A DNA stretch of 22,118 nucleotides from NCBI GenBank assembly GCA_016303265.1, contig JAEDLZ010000014.1, forward strand, positions 1-22,118, read 5' to 3'. Position numbers and translations under genes: made by a program. The stretch is from Clostridiales bacterium (GTDB lineage Bacteria > Bacillota > Clostridia > Monoglobales > Monoglobaceae). Positions 1 to 6,854 of this stretch are shown in pieces. Under the pieces are notes generated by a model that made no database searches, was not told where the DNA came from, and saw only the letters and a list, made by a program, of their open reading frames with translations. The stretch's first letter is position 1, and each line of letters begins with the position of its first letter.

Positions 1-411
1 CTTTATGACAATAACCCGAACATCCTGCGCCATGGCAAGAAACATCTTCCTCAGATTCTCTACCTGCTGCTCCTCCTTAGATGTATACGGGATCTGACCC
101 AACTTAGTAACTCCGCAAACTAAAAGAGCAATTGTGTCTCCGAATTGCTCTCTTATGTCAGCGTCGGTACAGTCCGTGTCTTCAACAACATCATGTAAGA
201 GCGCCGCCGCAACAGAGCTTACATCCAGCCCCATATCCGCAATTATTTCCGCAACCGCTATGGGGTGATTCACATACTCCTCCCCGGATTTGCGGAATTG
301 CCCCGTGTGTTTTTCCACAGCAAAATTATACGCCTTTTCAACAATTGAAAGGTCACCGCCGATATTATGTTCTTTTAATATTTTAGTTAATTCTTCAAGT
401 GGGATATGCAT
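1..411 (-). CDS. relA: RelA/SpoT-type (p)ppGpp synthetase/hydrolase, N-terminal part
   Basis: Only the first 137 codons are inside the window; the gene runs off the left edge. Bifunctional Rel enzymes make and hydrolyse the stringent-response alarmone (p)ppGpp in the cytoplasm. The visible part is the HD hydrolase domain. H35 and H49 (in VNHP) and the LLHDVVEDTD stretch (H73, D74, with E77 and D78) match the metal-binding and catalytic HD residues of the family. VTKLGQI follows near residue 101. The synthetase, TGS and ACT regions would lie outside, so their integrity cannot be judged. The ATG overlaps the recJ stop by one base (TAATG), with GGAAGTG just upstream, so the two genes are translationally coupled behind the recJ promoter. 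An apt gene, often found between recJ and relA in Firmicutes, is not there. Identification is firm; whether this copy also synthesises ppGpp is not visible. Confidence 0.93.
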   Translation of the reverse strand, partial: MHIPLEELTKILKEHNIGGDLSIVEKAYNFAVEKHTGQFRKSGEEYVNHPIAVAEIIADMGLDVSSVAAALLHDVVEDTDCTDADIREQFGDTIALLVCGVTKLGQIPYTSKEEQQVENLRKMFLAMAQDVRVIVIK

Positions 412-2120
412 TATCTGGTCACTTCCGAAAGTTTTATATCCTTAAGTATGAGCTGAACATTATGGAATCCCTTATAGTCATTGATGGAAAGTCCGAATGC
501 AACATCAACCAAATCTCCCTCTTTGAAACAGTCATAGCATTCTCCCATTCCAAAGCCCACGGTATCAAAATATTTCCCGTCTTTTAAAAGCGTCATGCGC
601 AGATGCTTGTTCTCACTCATAGTGCTTATCCTGTGTATTTTCATTTTCCGCGCCGCAAAAACAGGCGTCGGGTTGTCAACCCCAAACGGCTGAAGCCGGT
701 TTATATCATCCACGGTTTCGCTTGTTATAAACGAAGCCTTTATGACCGCATCAATGTTCACCATCGGAACTGTCATGGCTTCCTCTTTTCTCTCAGGGGT
801 GTATTCGTTTATTGCCTTGCGGAATTTATCAATATTTTCCGTCTTGACCGAAAGTCCTGCGGCAAGCTCATGCCCTCCGAATTTTTCGAGAATTTCCGAG
901 CAGTTTTCAAGAGCTTCAAAAAGATTATATCCGCTTACAGACCTGCCTGAGCCCTTTGCCTCGTCGCCGTCTATTGCAAAAAGAATCGACGGCTTGTAAA
1001 ATTTCTCCGTAATTTTCGAGGAAACTATCCCCACAATTCCGTGATGCCAATTCTCGTGAGGTATAACCAAAACCTTATCTTCTTTAATTTCCGGATGCTC
1101 CTCAATATATTCAAGAGCCTCAGCAAACATTTTCTGCTCCGTCTGCTGGCGGATTGTATTTTCCTTGCACAGCTCCTCAGCAAGCTCAACCGCCTTATTT
1201 TCGTCATCGGTTAAGAATAAATCAACGCTTCTTGCGGCGCAGCCAAGTCTGCCGCTGGCATTTATCCTCGGTGCGATTATGTATCCTATGGTTGAAGTTG
1301 TTATGTCGCTGTTGTTTGCCGTTGTAACATCAAGCAAGGCCTTAAGTCCTACATTTTTTGTGGTCTTGAACTTATTTAATCCCTTCGTTACCAATATTCT
1401 GTTCTCGTCAACCAGCGGAGAAATGTCCGCTACCGTCCCGAGACATACCAAATCCGAATACAGCTCCATAAGCTCCTCAAGCGGGGTTTCCTTATCGAGA
1501 GCCTGAATAAGCTTGAACGCAACCCCCACTCCGGCAAGATTCTTAAACGGATAACCGCAGTTCTTCTGCTTCGGGTCAATCGACGCATAGGAATTCGGAA
1601 GCTGCTCCTTGCACTCATGATGGTCTGTTATAATCATATCAAGACCTATGCTTGTGGCATAATCCGTTTCGTCCACCGCCGTAATACCCGTATCAACGGT
1701 TATAACCACAGAGCTTCCGTTTTCCTTAATCTTATCAAGGGCGTCACGGTTTACTCCATAGCCCTCCCTTATACGGTCAGGCACATAATAATCAACGGTT
1801 ATACCCATACTGGTAAGATGCTTATAAAGTATGGCAATGCTTGTTATTCCGTCAACATCATAATCGCCGTAAATCGTAATTTTTTCGTTATTTTCTCTGG
1901 CAATGTTTATTCTTTCAACAGCCTTATCTATATCTTTCATAAGATAGGGGTCATGCATCCCGGATAAATCGCAGGAGAGAAAATCTTTTATTTCCTTTTC
2001 CGTTCTTATCCCGCGGTTATACAGTATAATTGCAATTATCGGCGAAATATTATACGCCTTCGAGATTTTTATGACTTCTTCCCTATCGAACTCTTTTAAT
2101 ACCCATTTTTTCTGAATCAT
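411..2120 (-). CDS. recJ: Single-stranded-DNA-specific exonuclease RecJ
   Basis: RecJ is a cytoplasmic 5'-3' exonuclease on single-stranded DNA used in recombination, mismatch and replication-fork repair. The 569-residue product has the full DHH-superfamily set: YGDYDVDG at about 84-91, DHH at 166-168, NASGRLG at 287-293, and the DHHA1 motif FGGHELAAG with GGH at 415-417. A C-terminal OB-like segment of about 100 residues follows. The length is at the short, core end for RecJ. I chose the ATG at 2120 because GGGAGA lies nine bases before it. A longer in-frame start at 2171 falls inside the promoter (2160-2188) and cannot be used by that transcript. The gene is the first of a recJ-relA operon. 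Nothing looks damaged. Confidence 0.95.
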   Translation of the reverse strand: MIQKKWVLKEFDREEVIKISKAYNISPIIAIILYNRGIRTEKEIKDFLSCDLSGMHDPYLMKDIDKAVERINIARENNEKITIYGDYDVDGITSIAILYKHLTSMGITVDYYVPDRIREGYGVNRDALDKIKENGSSVVITVDTGITAVDETDYATSIGLDMIITDHHECKEQLPNSYASIDPKQKNCGYPFKNLAGVGVAFKLIQALDKETPLEELMELYSDLVCLGTVADISPLVDENRILVTKGLNKFKTTKNVGLKALLDVTTANNSDITTSTIGYIIAPRINASGRLGCAARSVDLFLTDDENKAVELAEELCKENTIRQQTEQKMFAEALEYIEEHPEIKEDKVLVIPHENWHHGIVGIVSSKITEKFYKPSILFAIDGDEAKGSGRSVSGYNLFEALENCSEILEKFGGHELAAGLSVKTENIDKFRKAINEYTPERKEEAMTVPMVNIDAVIKASFITSETVDDINRLQPFGVDNPTPVFAARKMKIHRISTMSENKHLRMTLLKDGKYFDTVGFGMGECYDCFKEGDLVDVAFGLSINDYKGFHNVQLILKDIKLSEVTR

Positions 2121-2159
2121 AATTTCCATTCTCCCAAAGAAGCTGATTTTATACCTTAC

Positions 2160-2188
2160 AGTATACCACAAAACTTCATTAAATTCAA
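2160..2188 (-). promoter_or_regulatory. Sigma-A promoter of recJ-relA
   Basis: On the minus strand TTGAAT (2188-2183) and TATACT (2165-2160) are separated by exactly 17 bp. The bases next to the -10 read TTTTGTGG, an extended -10 type. The 15-mer ending in the -10 is identical to that of the xpt promoter at 7881-7909. The leader to the recJ ATG is roughly 35 nt. Confidence 0.78.
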
Positions 2189-2216
2189 TAGTTTTTTACG
2201 GTTTTCTCCCGGACTT

Positions 2217-4577
2217 TTATTTAAGCTCCACAATCGTCACTCCGTTTTCGCCCTCGCCGTAGCGTCCGGAGCGGTAACTCTTAACTCTTTGATTCTTTCG
2301 GAGCATATTTTGAATCCCCGTGCGAAGCGTTCCCGTCCCTTTTCCGTGGATAATCGTACAGCTTGAAAGTCCCGCCATAACGCAGTCGTCGATAAATCTA
2401 TCCGTTTCAATCAGCGCATCCTCCAGCATCATTCCGCGAAGGTCGATTTCTGTCCGAACCTCTTTTGCGCCAAGGCTTTCCTTGTGTTTCGGGGCAAACC
2501 GCATAAGCTCTTTTGTATCGTTTTCCGGCAGCATTACAAGGTTTGAAATTTTTGATGTTATCTTCATGATTCCCACCTGAATAACCGCCGTTTCCTCTTT
2601 TTTGTTTATGGAAATAACGTTCCCTTTATCATTAAGGTCCATTATCAGTACCGTTGCCCCCGGCTTTAAGGTATTTGCGTTGACATTGGATTTTTGACGG
2701 GGCTGATTCTTCGGCGTCCGTTTTGTTTTCTTAAGCTTTAAGCCAAGCTCCCGGCGCACCTGCTCCATAACTTTCTGCGCCTCTTTTTCGTCACGCTCTT
2801 TTTGCGCCGCCTTTATTTGTTCTACCAGCTCCTCCGTTTCCTCCTGCGCATTCTCGATTATTTTTGCCGCCTTTTCCTTCGCGCGGCTTATAATCTTATC
2901 CTTCTCGCTCTCTAATTTGCGGCGCTCATTTTCGATTTCCTTCTTCAGCCTCTGCGCCTCGCCCGACAGTCGCATCTGCTCGTATCTCGCCTTTTCTGCG
3001 GTTTGTCTTTCCTTCTCAATTCCCGTCAGAACATCCTCAAACCTTACGCTCTCCTTTGAAAGCTGTTCCCTTGATTTTTCAATAATATAATCGGGAAGCC
3101 CCAGTCTTTTTGAAATAGCAAATGCGTTGCTCTTCCCGGGTACGCCGATTAAAAGCCGGTAAGTGGGGCTCAGAGTGTCCACATCAAACTCGCAGGAAGC
3201 ATTTTCTATTCTGTCCGCGGTCAGAGCGTGAAGCTTAAGCTCGCTGTAGTGGGTCGTTGCAACCACCTTTGCGCCCATCTTGCGAACATAGTCTATAATC
3301 GCCGTTGCAAGCGCCGCGCCTTCCGTAGGGTCAGTGCCTGCGCCCAGCTCATCAAACAGGACAAGGCTGTCCGGCGTGAGATTATTCAATATGTGAACAA
3401 TATTTTTCATATGTGCCGAAAATGTACTCAGACTTTGCTCAATGCTCTGCTCGTCGCCAATATCCGCAAAAATTTCCGAAAATACCGGGATAACCGTTTC
3501 ATCATCGGCAGGCACACAAATTCCCGTCTGTGCCATAAGGCAGAACAGCCCCACGGTTTTGAGCACAACCGTCTTTCCGCCCGTATTGGGGCCGGTTACT
3601 ATAAGTGCGTCAAATTTGTCGCCAAGAGTTATATCCTGGGGAACGACTGTTTGCGGGTCAATGAGGGGATGTCTGCCCCTCTTTATATTCATTATGCCCC
3701 TATCGCTGAGCACCGGGCACACACCTTTTATAGAGAGCGAATATCCGGCTTTTGCAAAAATCACATCAATGCTTATTATATTCTCAAAGCTTTCCTGAAG
3801 TTCATCGATTTTTTCCGCCGCCTCCGCCGAAAGTTCCGCAAGGATTCTCTCGATTTCCCGCTGTTCCTTAGCGACAAGCTCGTGAATCTCATTGTTTGCG
3901 CTTACAACTGTTGCAGGTTCAATGAAAAGAGTTCCCCCCGAAGCCGACATATCATGAACTATTCCGTTGATTTCGCCCTTGTGTTCTGCCTTAAGCGGAA
4001 CAACATACCGGTTGTTGCGCACCGTTATGATTGCATCCTGCAAAAATTTCCGATAGTGCTCGGAATGGATAATATTGTTAAGGCCGTCTTTCACCTTTTC
4101 GCTTGCGCTGCGCATTTTTCGCCTTATTGAGAAAAGAGCCGGGCTTGCACCGTCCGCCACCTCTTCCTCGGAAATAATCGACGCTGAAATTTTTTCCGCA
4201 AGCTGCCGCTGCGGAAAGAGATTTTTAAAATATTCGTCCAGAGCCGTTTGGCGGTCTGAATAATATGTTTTCAGACGGTCGCTTGCCGTAAATATTGCCG
4301 CAATATTGATAAGCTCTCCCATTGAGAGCGTCCCCCCTGCGCCAAGACGCTTTATTGACGAATCAATATTTTTTATTCTGCCGATTTGCAATGACCCGTA
4401 TTTAAGAATCATAACCACTGCACTGTCCGTTTCGTCAAGCAGGCGCTGCACGGAGGCAAACTCCGTCATTGGTTCAAGATGCTTTATTCGTTCCTTTGCA
4501 TCGTCGTTTACCGCAAATTCACATATTTTATTCAGTATTTTATCATACTCAAGAGTTTTAAGGGTTTTAAGTTCCAT
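2217..4577 (-). CDS. mutS2: MutS2 ATPase/Smr protein
   Basis: MutS2 is a cytoplasmic dimeric ABC-type ATPase with a C-terminal Smr domain. It was first described as anti-recombination, and more recent work in Bacillus links it to rescue of collided ribosomes. The 786-residue product is the usual length. A helical clamp/lever region fills about 1-300. Walker A is GPNTGGKT at 329-336 and Walker B is SLVLFDE ending at 410, followed by LGAGTDP. A long charged coiled coil covers about 515-610, then a KOW-like basic segment, then Smr at about 710-786 with DLRG at 712-715 and HGKGTG at 744-749. There is no N-terminal mismatch-recognition domain, which separates it from MutS. The ATG at 4577 has AAAGGA upstream and its own promoter. 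The next gene down, recJ, has a separate promoter. Confidence 0.96.
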   Translation of the reverse strand: MELKTLKTLEYDKILNKICEFAVNDDAKERIKHLEPMTEFASVQRLLDETDSAVVMILKYGSLQIGRIKNIDSSIKRLGAGGTLSMGELINIAAIFTASDRLKTYYSDRQTALDEYFKNLFPQRQLAEKISASIISEEEVADGASPALFSIRRKMRSASEKVKDGLNNIIHSEHYRKFLQDAIITVRNNRYVVPLKAEHKGEINGIVHDMSASGGTLFIEPATVVSANNEIHELVAKEQREIERILAELSAEAAEKIDELQESFENIISIDVIFAKAGYSLSIKGVCPVLSDRGIMNIKRGRHPLIDPQTVVPQDITLGDKFDALIVTGPNTGGKTVVLKTVGLFCLMAQTGICVPADDETVIPVFSEIFADIGDEQSIEQSLSTFSAHMKNIVHILNNLTPDSLVLFDELGAGTDPTEGAALATAIIDYVRKMGAKVVATTHYSELKLHALTADRIENASCEFDVDTLSPTYRLLIGVPGKSNAFAISKRLGLPDYIIEKSREQLSKESVRFEDVLTGIEKERQTAEKARYEQMRLSGEAQRLKKEIENERRKLESEKDKIISRAKEKAAKIIENAQEETEELVEQIKAAQKERDEKEAQKVMEQVRRELGLKLKKTKRTPKNQPRQKSNVNANTLKPGATVLIMDLNDKGNVISINKKEETAVIQVGIMKITSKISNLVMLPENDTKELMRFAPKHKESLGAKEVRTEIDLRGMMLEDALIETDRFIDDCVMAGLSSCTIIHGKGTGTLRTGIQNMLRKNQRVKSYRSGRYGEGENGVTIVELK

Positions 4578-4615
4578 AATACATTCCTTTTACGCAAAAT
4601 CAGTTTTATGCACTT

Positions 4616-4644
4616 AGTATAACACAAAAAAGCAAATAAGTCTA
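4616..4644 (-). promoter_or_regulatory. Sigma-A promoter of mutS2
   Basis: On the minus strand TAGACT (4644-4639), 17 bp, TATACT (4621-4616). The -10 flank TTTTTTGTGT resembles that of the recJ and xpt promoters (13 of 15 bases match). The leader to the mutS2 ATG is about 30 nt. Confidence 0.7.
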
Positions 4645-4669
4645 CCCAAAATAGTCCGCAACATTAAAT

Positions 4670-4800
4670 TTAAAATATTCCCCCGATAAAGCGCGGCTCA
4701 ATAAACGGCACCCGGTTTCGGCGGCGGAGCATATAAAATCGCGCCGCAATATAGGCGGCTAAGGCTCGCGGCAGATGAGGCTCGCGGCGGCGGCAAAACA
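4670..4800. repeat. GC-rich intergenic repeat block
   Basis: This stretch is clearly richer in G and C than the AT-rich DNA on both sides. It contains an 11-bp direct repeat, AGGCTCGCGGC, at 4762-4772 and again at 4778-4788, and several GCCGC/GCGGC runs. A short open frame crosses it on the minus strand, but it begins inside the loop of the terminator at 4850-4896, has no ribosome-binding site and is rich in Arg and Cys, so I do not call it a gene. The likeliest reading is a non-coding repeated element or its remnant. Copy number elsewhere in the genome is unknown to me. Confidence 0.4.
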
Positions 4801-4806
4801 AACACA

Positions 4807-4837
4807 GCACAGCGGCCTTTGTCAAAGTTTGCTGTGC
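4807..4837. repeat. Small inverted repeat (hairpin)
   Basis: GCACAGC at 4807-4813 pairs with GCTGTGC at 4831-4837, and the loop holds a second short stem (CTTTG against CAAAG). On the minus strand it sits just after the T-run of the terminator at 4850-4896, so it is outside that transcript if termination is efficient. Confidence 0.5.
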
Positions 4838-4849
4838 ACCTTTAAAAAT

Positions 4850-4896
4850 CCAAGGCGCTTCGTTTTGTACGGTTTGCACAATATAAAGCGCCTTGG
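4850..4896 (-). terminator. Rho-independent terminator closing the 5490-4850 unit
   Basis: A perfect 11-bp stem, CCAAGGCGCTT (4850-4860) with AAGCGCCTTGG (4886-4896), has a 25-nt loop. On the minus strand it is followed at once by ATTTTTAAA. On the plus strand the following bases are ACTTTCTTATT, a weaker T-tract. It is the first good terminator downstream of the promoter at 5462-5490. Confidence 0.65.
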
Positions 4897-5021
4897 ACTT
4901 TCTTATTAACTTATAACAGTAACATTATAAGTATGTTTTAAAATAAAACTGCAATACGGCAATTATTCCGTACTTCCGATACATATTCCTATGTAGCCGA
5001 CTTGAATATTGTCATCGCAAA

Positions 5022-5041
5022 GTTTATATTTAAATATAAAC
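5022..5041. repeat. Perfect 20-bp AT-rich palindrome
   Basis: GTTTATATTTAAATATAAAC is its own reverse complement over all 20 bases. It lies inside the decayed reading frame. It could be an operator-like site or chance in AT-rich DNA; no function is claimed. Confidence 0.5.
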
Positions 5042-5065
5042 CTGTTATTGATGGCCAACGCCGCA

Positions 5066-5089
5066 GCCTTCCCCTCATAAAGGGAAGGC
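5066..5089. repeat. Hairpin of the CCTTCCC/GGGAAGG type
   Basis: GCCTTCCC (5066-5073) pairs with GGGAAGGC (5082-5089) across an 8-nt loop, with GCCGC and GCGGC flanking it a little further out. Hairpins of this composition are common in repeated palindromic elements of gut Firmicutes (general knowledge). No T-run follows on either side, so it is not a terminator. Confidence 0.5.
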
Positions 5090-5178
5090 ATTGACAGCGG
5101 CATAAGCCTGTTGTGGGATTAATAGATGTAAAACTCATCACCTAATATCTGATTAGGCGATGAAGGCAATACCTTATT

Positions 5179-5461
5179 TGATACCCGAATATACGCATTA
5201 TCATGCAGCTTCGGTTAAATTCTCGTGCGTATCGCTCTTTGCTGCCTGTAATTCTAAAATTCAGCCGTTTATTCACGCATAGAGCCAGAAATACAGTTTC
5301 CCGCAATTCCGCCACAAACAAAACGGACCGCAAGCCACTCACCGCAATGAAAGATACCGATTATCATTATTTATTTTATTATTGGTTCAATCATTCATAA
5401 AAGCTTTTAAACAATCCTGCCGGCATCTTCAAATACCCGGTTGAGTATCTCTGTTTGTATT
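5179..5461 (-). other. Transcribed region without an intact gene
   Basis: This is the stretch immediately downstream of the strong promoter at 5462-5490. An open frame starts with GTG at 5342 (VSGLRSVLFV onward) but has no Shine-Dalgarno sequence and runs out of frame into the repeat copy of the DUF6514-like tail. Near the predicted transcript start there are short possible pairings (GATAC with GTATT, CCGG with CCGG). I see no known riboswitch or structured-RNA consensus. It could be the body of a non-coding RNA or the eroded 5' part of a former gene. Confidence 0.35.
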
Positions 5462-5490
5462 ATTCTATCACATCAAAACACCCTTGTCAA
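5462..5490 (-). promoter_or_regulatory. Strong sigma-A promoter without an intact downstream gene
   Basis: On the minus strand TTGACA (5490-5485), 17 bp, TAGAAT (5467-5462), with TGTGA next to the -10. The -35 is a perfect consensus. It points away from the DUF6514-like gene, into the region that ends at the terminator 4850-4896. Confidence 0.7.
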
Positions 5491-5560
5491 TAAAATTGCT
5501 TTTAACAGCACAAATTTTTAAATTATAGTAAAACCGCCTCTAAAACTTTTTTGCGTTTTG

Positions 5561-5815
5561 TTAAGTTTGATATATGTAAAGCTCATCACTTAATATCTGA
5601 TTTAAAGATGATGGCAATACTTTATTTTTCGCCAGCCATGCGCACCACTCCATAGCCTCAGCTTCTGTAAAAAACAGTCCGGGAGATTTGACTTTTTCAA
5701 TCTCGCCCGCACCCGTTAAAATCCCCAAAATTTCATAGCGTTCTCCACATAAAACGCTATACTCAACATCAACCGTCTCTCCGTCTTCGATCTCCTGTGA
5801 AAATTTAAACTTCAT
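5561..5815 (-). CDS. Small DUF6514-like protein of unknown function
   Basis: This is an 84-residue soluble, acidic protein with no signal peptide or membrane segment. It reads as a short beta sheet (VEYSVLCGERYEILGILTG) followed by a helix (TEAEAMEWCAWLAKNKVLP) and a C-terminal SDELYIY segment. This layout, Tyr-Gly/Glu-Ile strand, then helix, then a conserved acidic end, resembles the clostridial DUF6514 family, which has no assigned function. I cannot run a profile search, so the family call is tentative. AAAGGAG lies before the ATG, and a promoter-like pair is at 5916-5944. A small inverted repeat TTTCC/GGAAA sits in the leader next to the ribosome-binding site and could affect translation. 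The gene lies downstream of spoVT but is separated from it by a hairpin. A degenerate copy of its last 19 codons lies 380 bp further on. Confidence 0.72.
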   Translation of the reverse strand: MKFKFSQEIEDGETVDVEYSVLCGERYEILGILTGAGEIEKVKSPGLFFTEAEAMEWCAWLAKNKVLPSSLNQILSDELYIYQT

Positions 5816-5915
5816 AATCGTCCTTCTCCTTTGTTTTCCATATATAGGAAATTATTCTCCTCACATCTGTTATTTCGACTCAAATGTCTTGCTGATGCAA
5901 TTTTATTTCTTTTTT

Positions 5916-5944
5916 ATTATCTCATAAATCTGATTGTTCTTCAA
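5916..5944 (-). promoter_or_regulatory. Probable sigma-A promoter of the DUF6514-like gene
   Basis: On the minus strand TTGAAG (5944-5939), 17 bp ending in TGA, GATAAT (5921-5916). The leader is about 95 nt. The rest of the 350-bp gap between spoVT and the small gene is very AT-rich, and I see no gene in it. Confidence 0.45.
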
Positions 5945-6077
5945 TATCATGTCATCGCAAAAAATGCAAATTCGATTTTTCCGCTTGGTTATCAGCTTTA
6001 TCCATATTTTATTATTCGCAAAATCCGTATTATGTAAACCAAACGCTTTAGGAAACATAAAAACAAAAATAAAATTT

Positions 6078-6156
6078 AATCCCAAAAGTCGTTTTTTGTT
6101 ATATTTTGTATAAATTACATAAAATCTGTCTGATTACTTGTACGACTTTTGGGATT
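6078..6156 (-). terminator. Long-loop inverted repeat behind spoVT, probable terminator
   Basis: A perfect 15-bp inverted repeat, AATCCCAAAAGTCGT (6078-6092) and ACGACTTTTGGGATT (6142-6156), has a 49-bp AT-rich loop. It starts 9 bp after the spoVT stop. On the minus strand it is followed by AAATTTTATTTTTG, so it can act as a terminator, although the loop is much longer than usual. Terminal inverted repeats of this size around 79 bp could also mark a miniature mobile element; no flanking target duplication is obvious. Confidence 0.5.
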
Positions 6157-6165
6157 TCATCAGTT

Positions 6166-6705
6166 CTATTCAATAGTTTTCCCCAGAAAACCCGCAGCAA
6201 CCTCAACCAGTTTTGTTTCCACCTCGCTTGGCTGACCGCTGTCCGATTTTGAAATGAGTACCACCGTGCCTATACTGTCCCCGTCATAGATAATCGGGGC
6301 AACAACTCCTGCCTTGTAGTTTTCGTTGTCCTCTATTACATTGATTTGCTTATTGTTTGAGTCAGCAACGAAAATCGTTTTATTATCCATGATTTTTTCG
6401 AGCTCTGCAGAAATTTTCTTATCGCCGAGTTCTTTTTTGGATACTCCCGAAACGGCTATGATTGCATCCTTGTCGGATATACACGACGCCATACCCGAAG
6501 TTTTTGACAGCGATTCCGCATACTGCCTCGCAAACTCGCCAAGCTCGCCGATAGGCGAATATTTCTTAAATATAACCGTCCCGTCATTATCGGTAAATAT
6601 CTCCAGCGGGTCCCCCTCTCTTATGCGCATTGTACGGCGTATTTCCTTGGGAATAACCACCCTTCCGAGATCATCTATTCTTCTTACTATTCCGGTTGCT
6701 TTCAT
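6166..6705 (-). CDS. spoVT: Stage V sporulation transcription regulator SpoVT
   Basis: SpoVT is a forespore DNA-binding regulator that tunes sigma-G-dependent genes and spore coat/germination properties. The 179-residue product has the family's two parts. An N-terminal AbrB-type swapped-hairpin DNA-binding domain (about 1-50) begins MKATGIVRRIDDLGRVVIPK and contains IRRTMRIREGDPLEIF. A C-terminal GAF-like domain (about 55-179) includes the YKAGVVAPIIYDGDSIGTVV core. Length and start agree with the Bacillus protein; AAGGAGATTTATCA precedes the ATG. I looked for a sigma-G promoter (the known regulator in Bacillus) and found only a weak CATTGTA element without a good -35. The gene is monocistronic, between terminators at 6799-6834 and 6078-6156. 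Confidence 0.93.
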   Translation of the reverse strand: MKATGIVRRIDDLGRVVIPKEIRRTMRIREGDPLEIFTDNDGTVIFKKYSPIGELGEFARQYAESLSKTSGMASCISDKDAIIAVSGVSKKELGDKKISAELEKIMDNKTIFVADSNNKQINVIEDNENYKAGVVAPIIYDGDSIGTVVLISKSDSGQPSEVETKLVEVAAGFLGKTIE

Positions 6706-6798
6706 TGATAAATCTCCTTGTTTTCAATAATTTTTACAATGCTATTATTTGCAACACAATTAAATTTATCCAATGAAATATTTGGTATAAAATTTTAC

Positions 6799-6834
6799 AA
6801 AAAAATCCGGCGGTCACCTTTTTATGACCGCCGG
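6799..6834 (-). terminator. Terminator of the SLH protein gene
   Basis: A perfect 10-bp stem, CCGGCGGTCA (6807-6816) with TGACCGCCGG (6825-6834), has an 8-nt loop. On the minus strand it is followed by A and seven T (6805-6799). It begins about 20 bp after the stop of the gene at 6855-7784 and separates it from spoVT. Confidence 0.9.
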
Positions 6835-6854
6835 CTTTTAAACTATTTTGTTTT

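Larger units (their letters stand above)
4963..5178 (-). pseudogene. Decayed copy of the DUF6514-like gene tail with an in-frame extension
   Basis: On the minus strand 5178-5119 reads NKVLPSSPNQILGDEFYIY then TAA. This matches the C-terminus of the intact protein encoded at 5561-5815 (NKVLPSSLNQILSDELYIY then QT). I count 48 of 57 bases identical. No matching N-terminal part lies upstream; the sequence diverges before 5178. After the TAA the same frame stays open for another 51 codons to a TAA at 4963. That tail starts SHNRLMPLSM, continues PSLYEGKAAA and ends GYIGICIGSTE. The tail has no convincing ribosome-binding site and contains the hairpin at 5066-5089. Either it is the end of a longer paralogue cut by a nonsense change (TAT to TAA would suffice), or it is part of a repeated element that carries this tail. 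The similarity to the neighbour is seen directly; the history is inferred. Confidence 0.6.

Noticed and set aside
3228..4130. A 300-codon plus-strand frame inside mutS2
   Set aside because: It is antisense to the conserved ATPase region of mutS2; the composition (His, Arg, Cys, Asn-rich) is that of a shadow frame.
4670..4879. A 69-codon open frame on the minus strand in the GC-rich block
   Set aside because: It starts inside the loop of a terminator, lacks a ribosome-binding site, is Arg/Cys-rich, and contains direct repeats; it looks like translation of a non-coding repeat.
5142..5342. A 66-codon frame starting with GTG below the strong promoter
   Set aside because: There is no Shine-Dalgarno sequence, and it reads the duplicated DUF6514-like tail in the wrong frame; better explained as remnant sequence.
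5903..6085. A 60-codon minus-strand frame between spoVT and the small gene
   Set aside because: It is rich in Asn, Ile, Lys and Phe as expected for AT-rich DNA, has no ribosome-binding site, and overlaps a promoter-like element and an inverted repeat.
6706..6770. A sigma-G promoter for spoVT
   Set aside because: CATTGTA resembles a sigma-G -10, but no matching -35 is found at the right distance.
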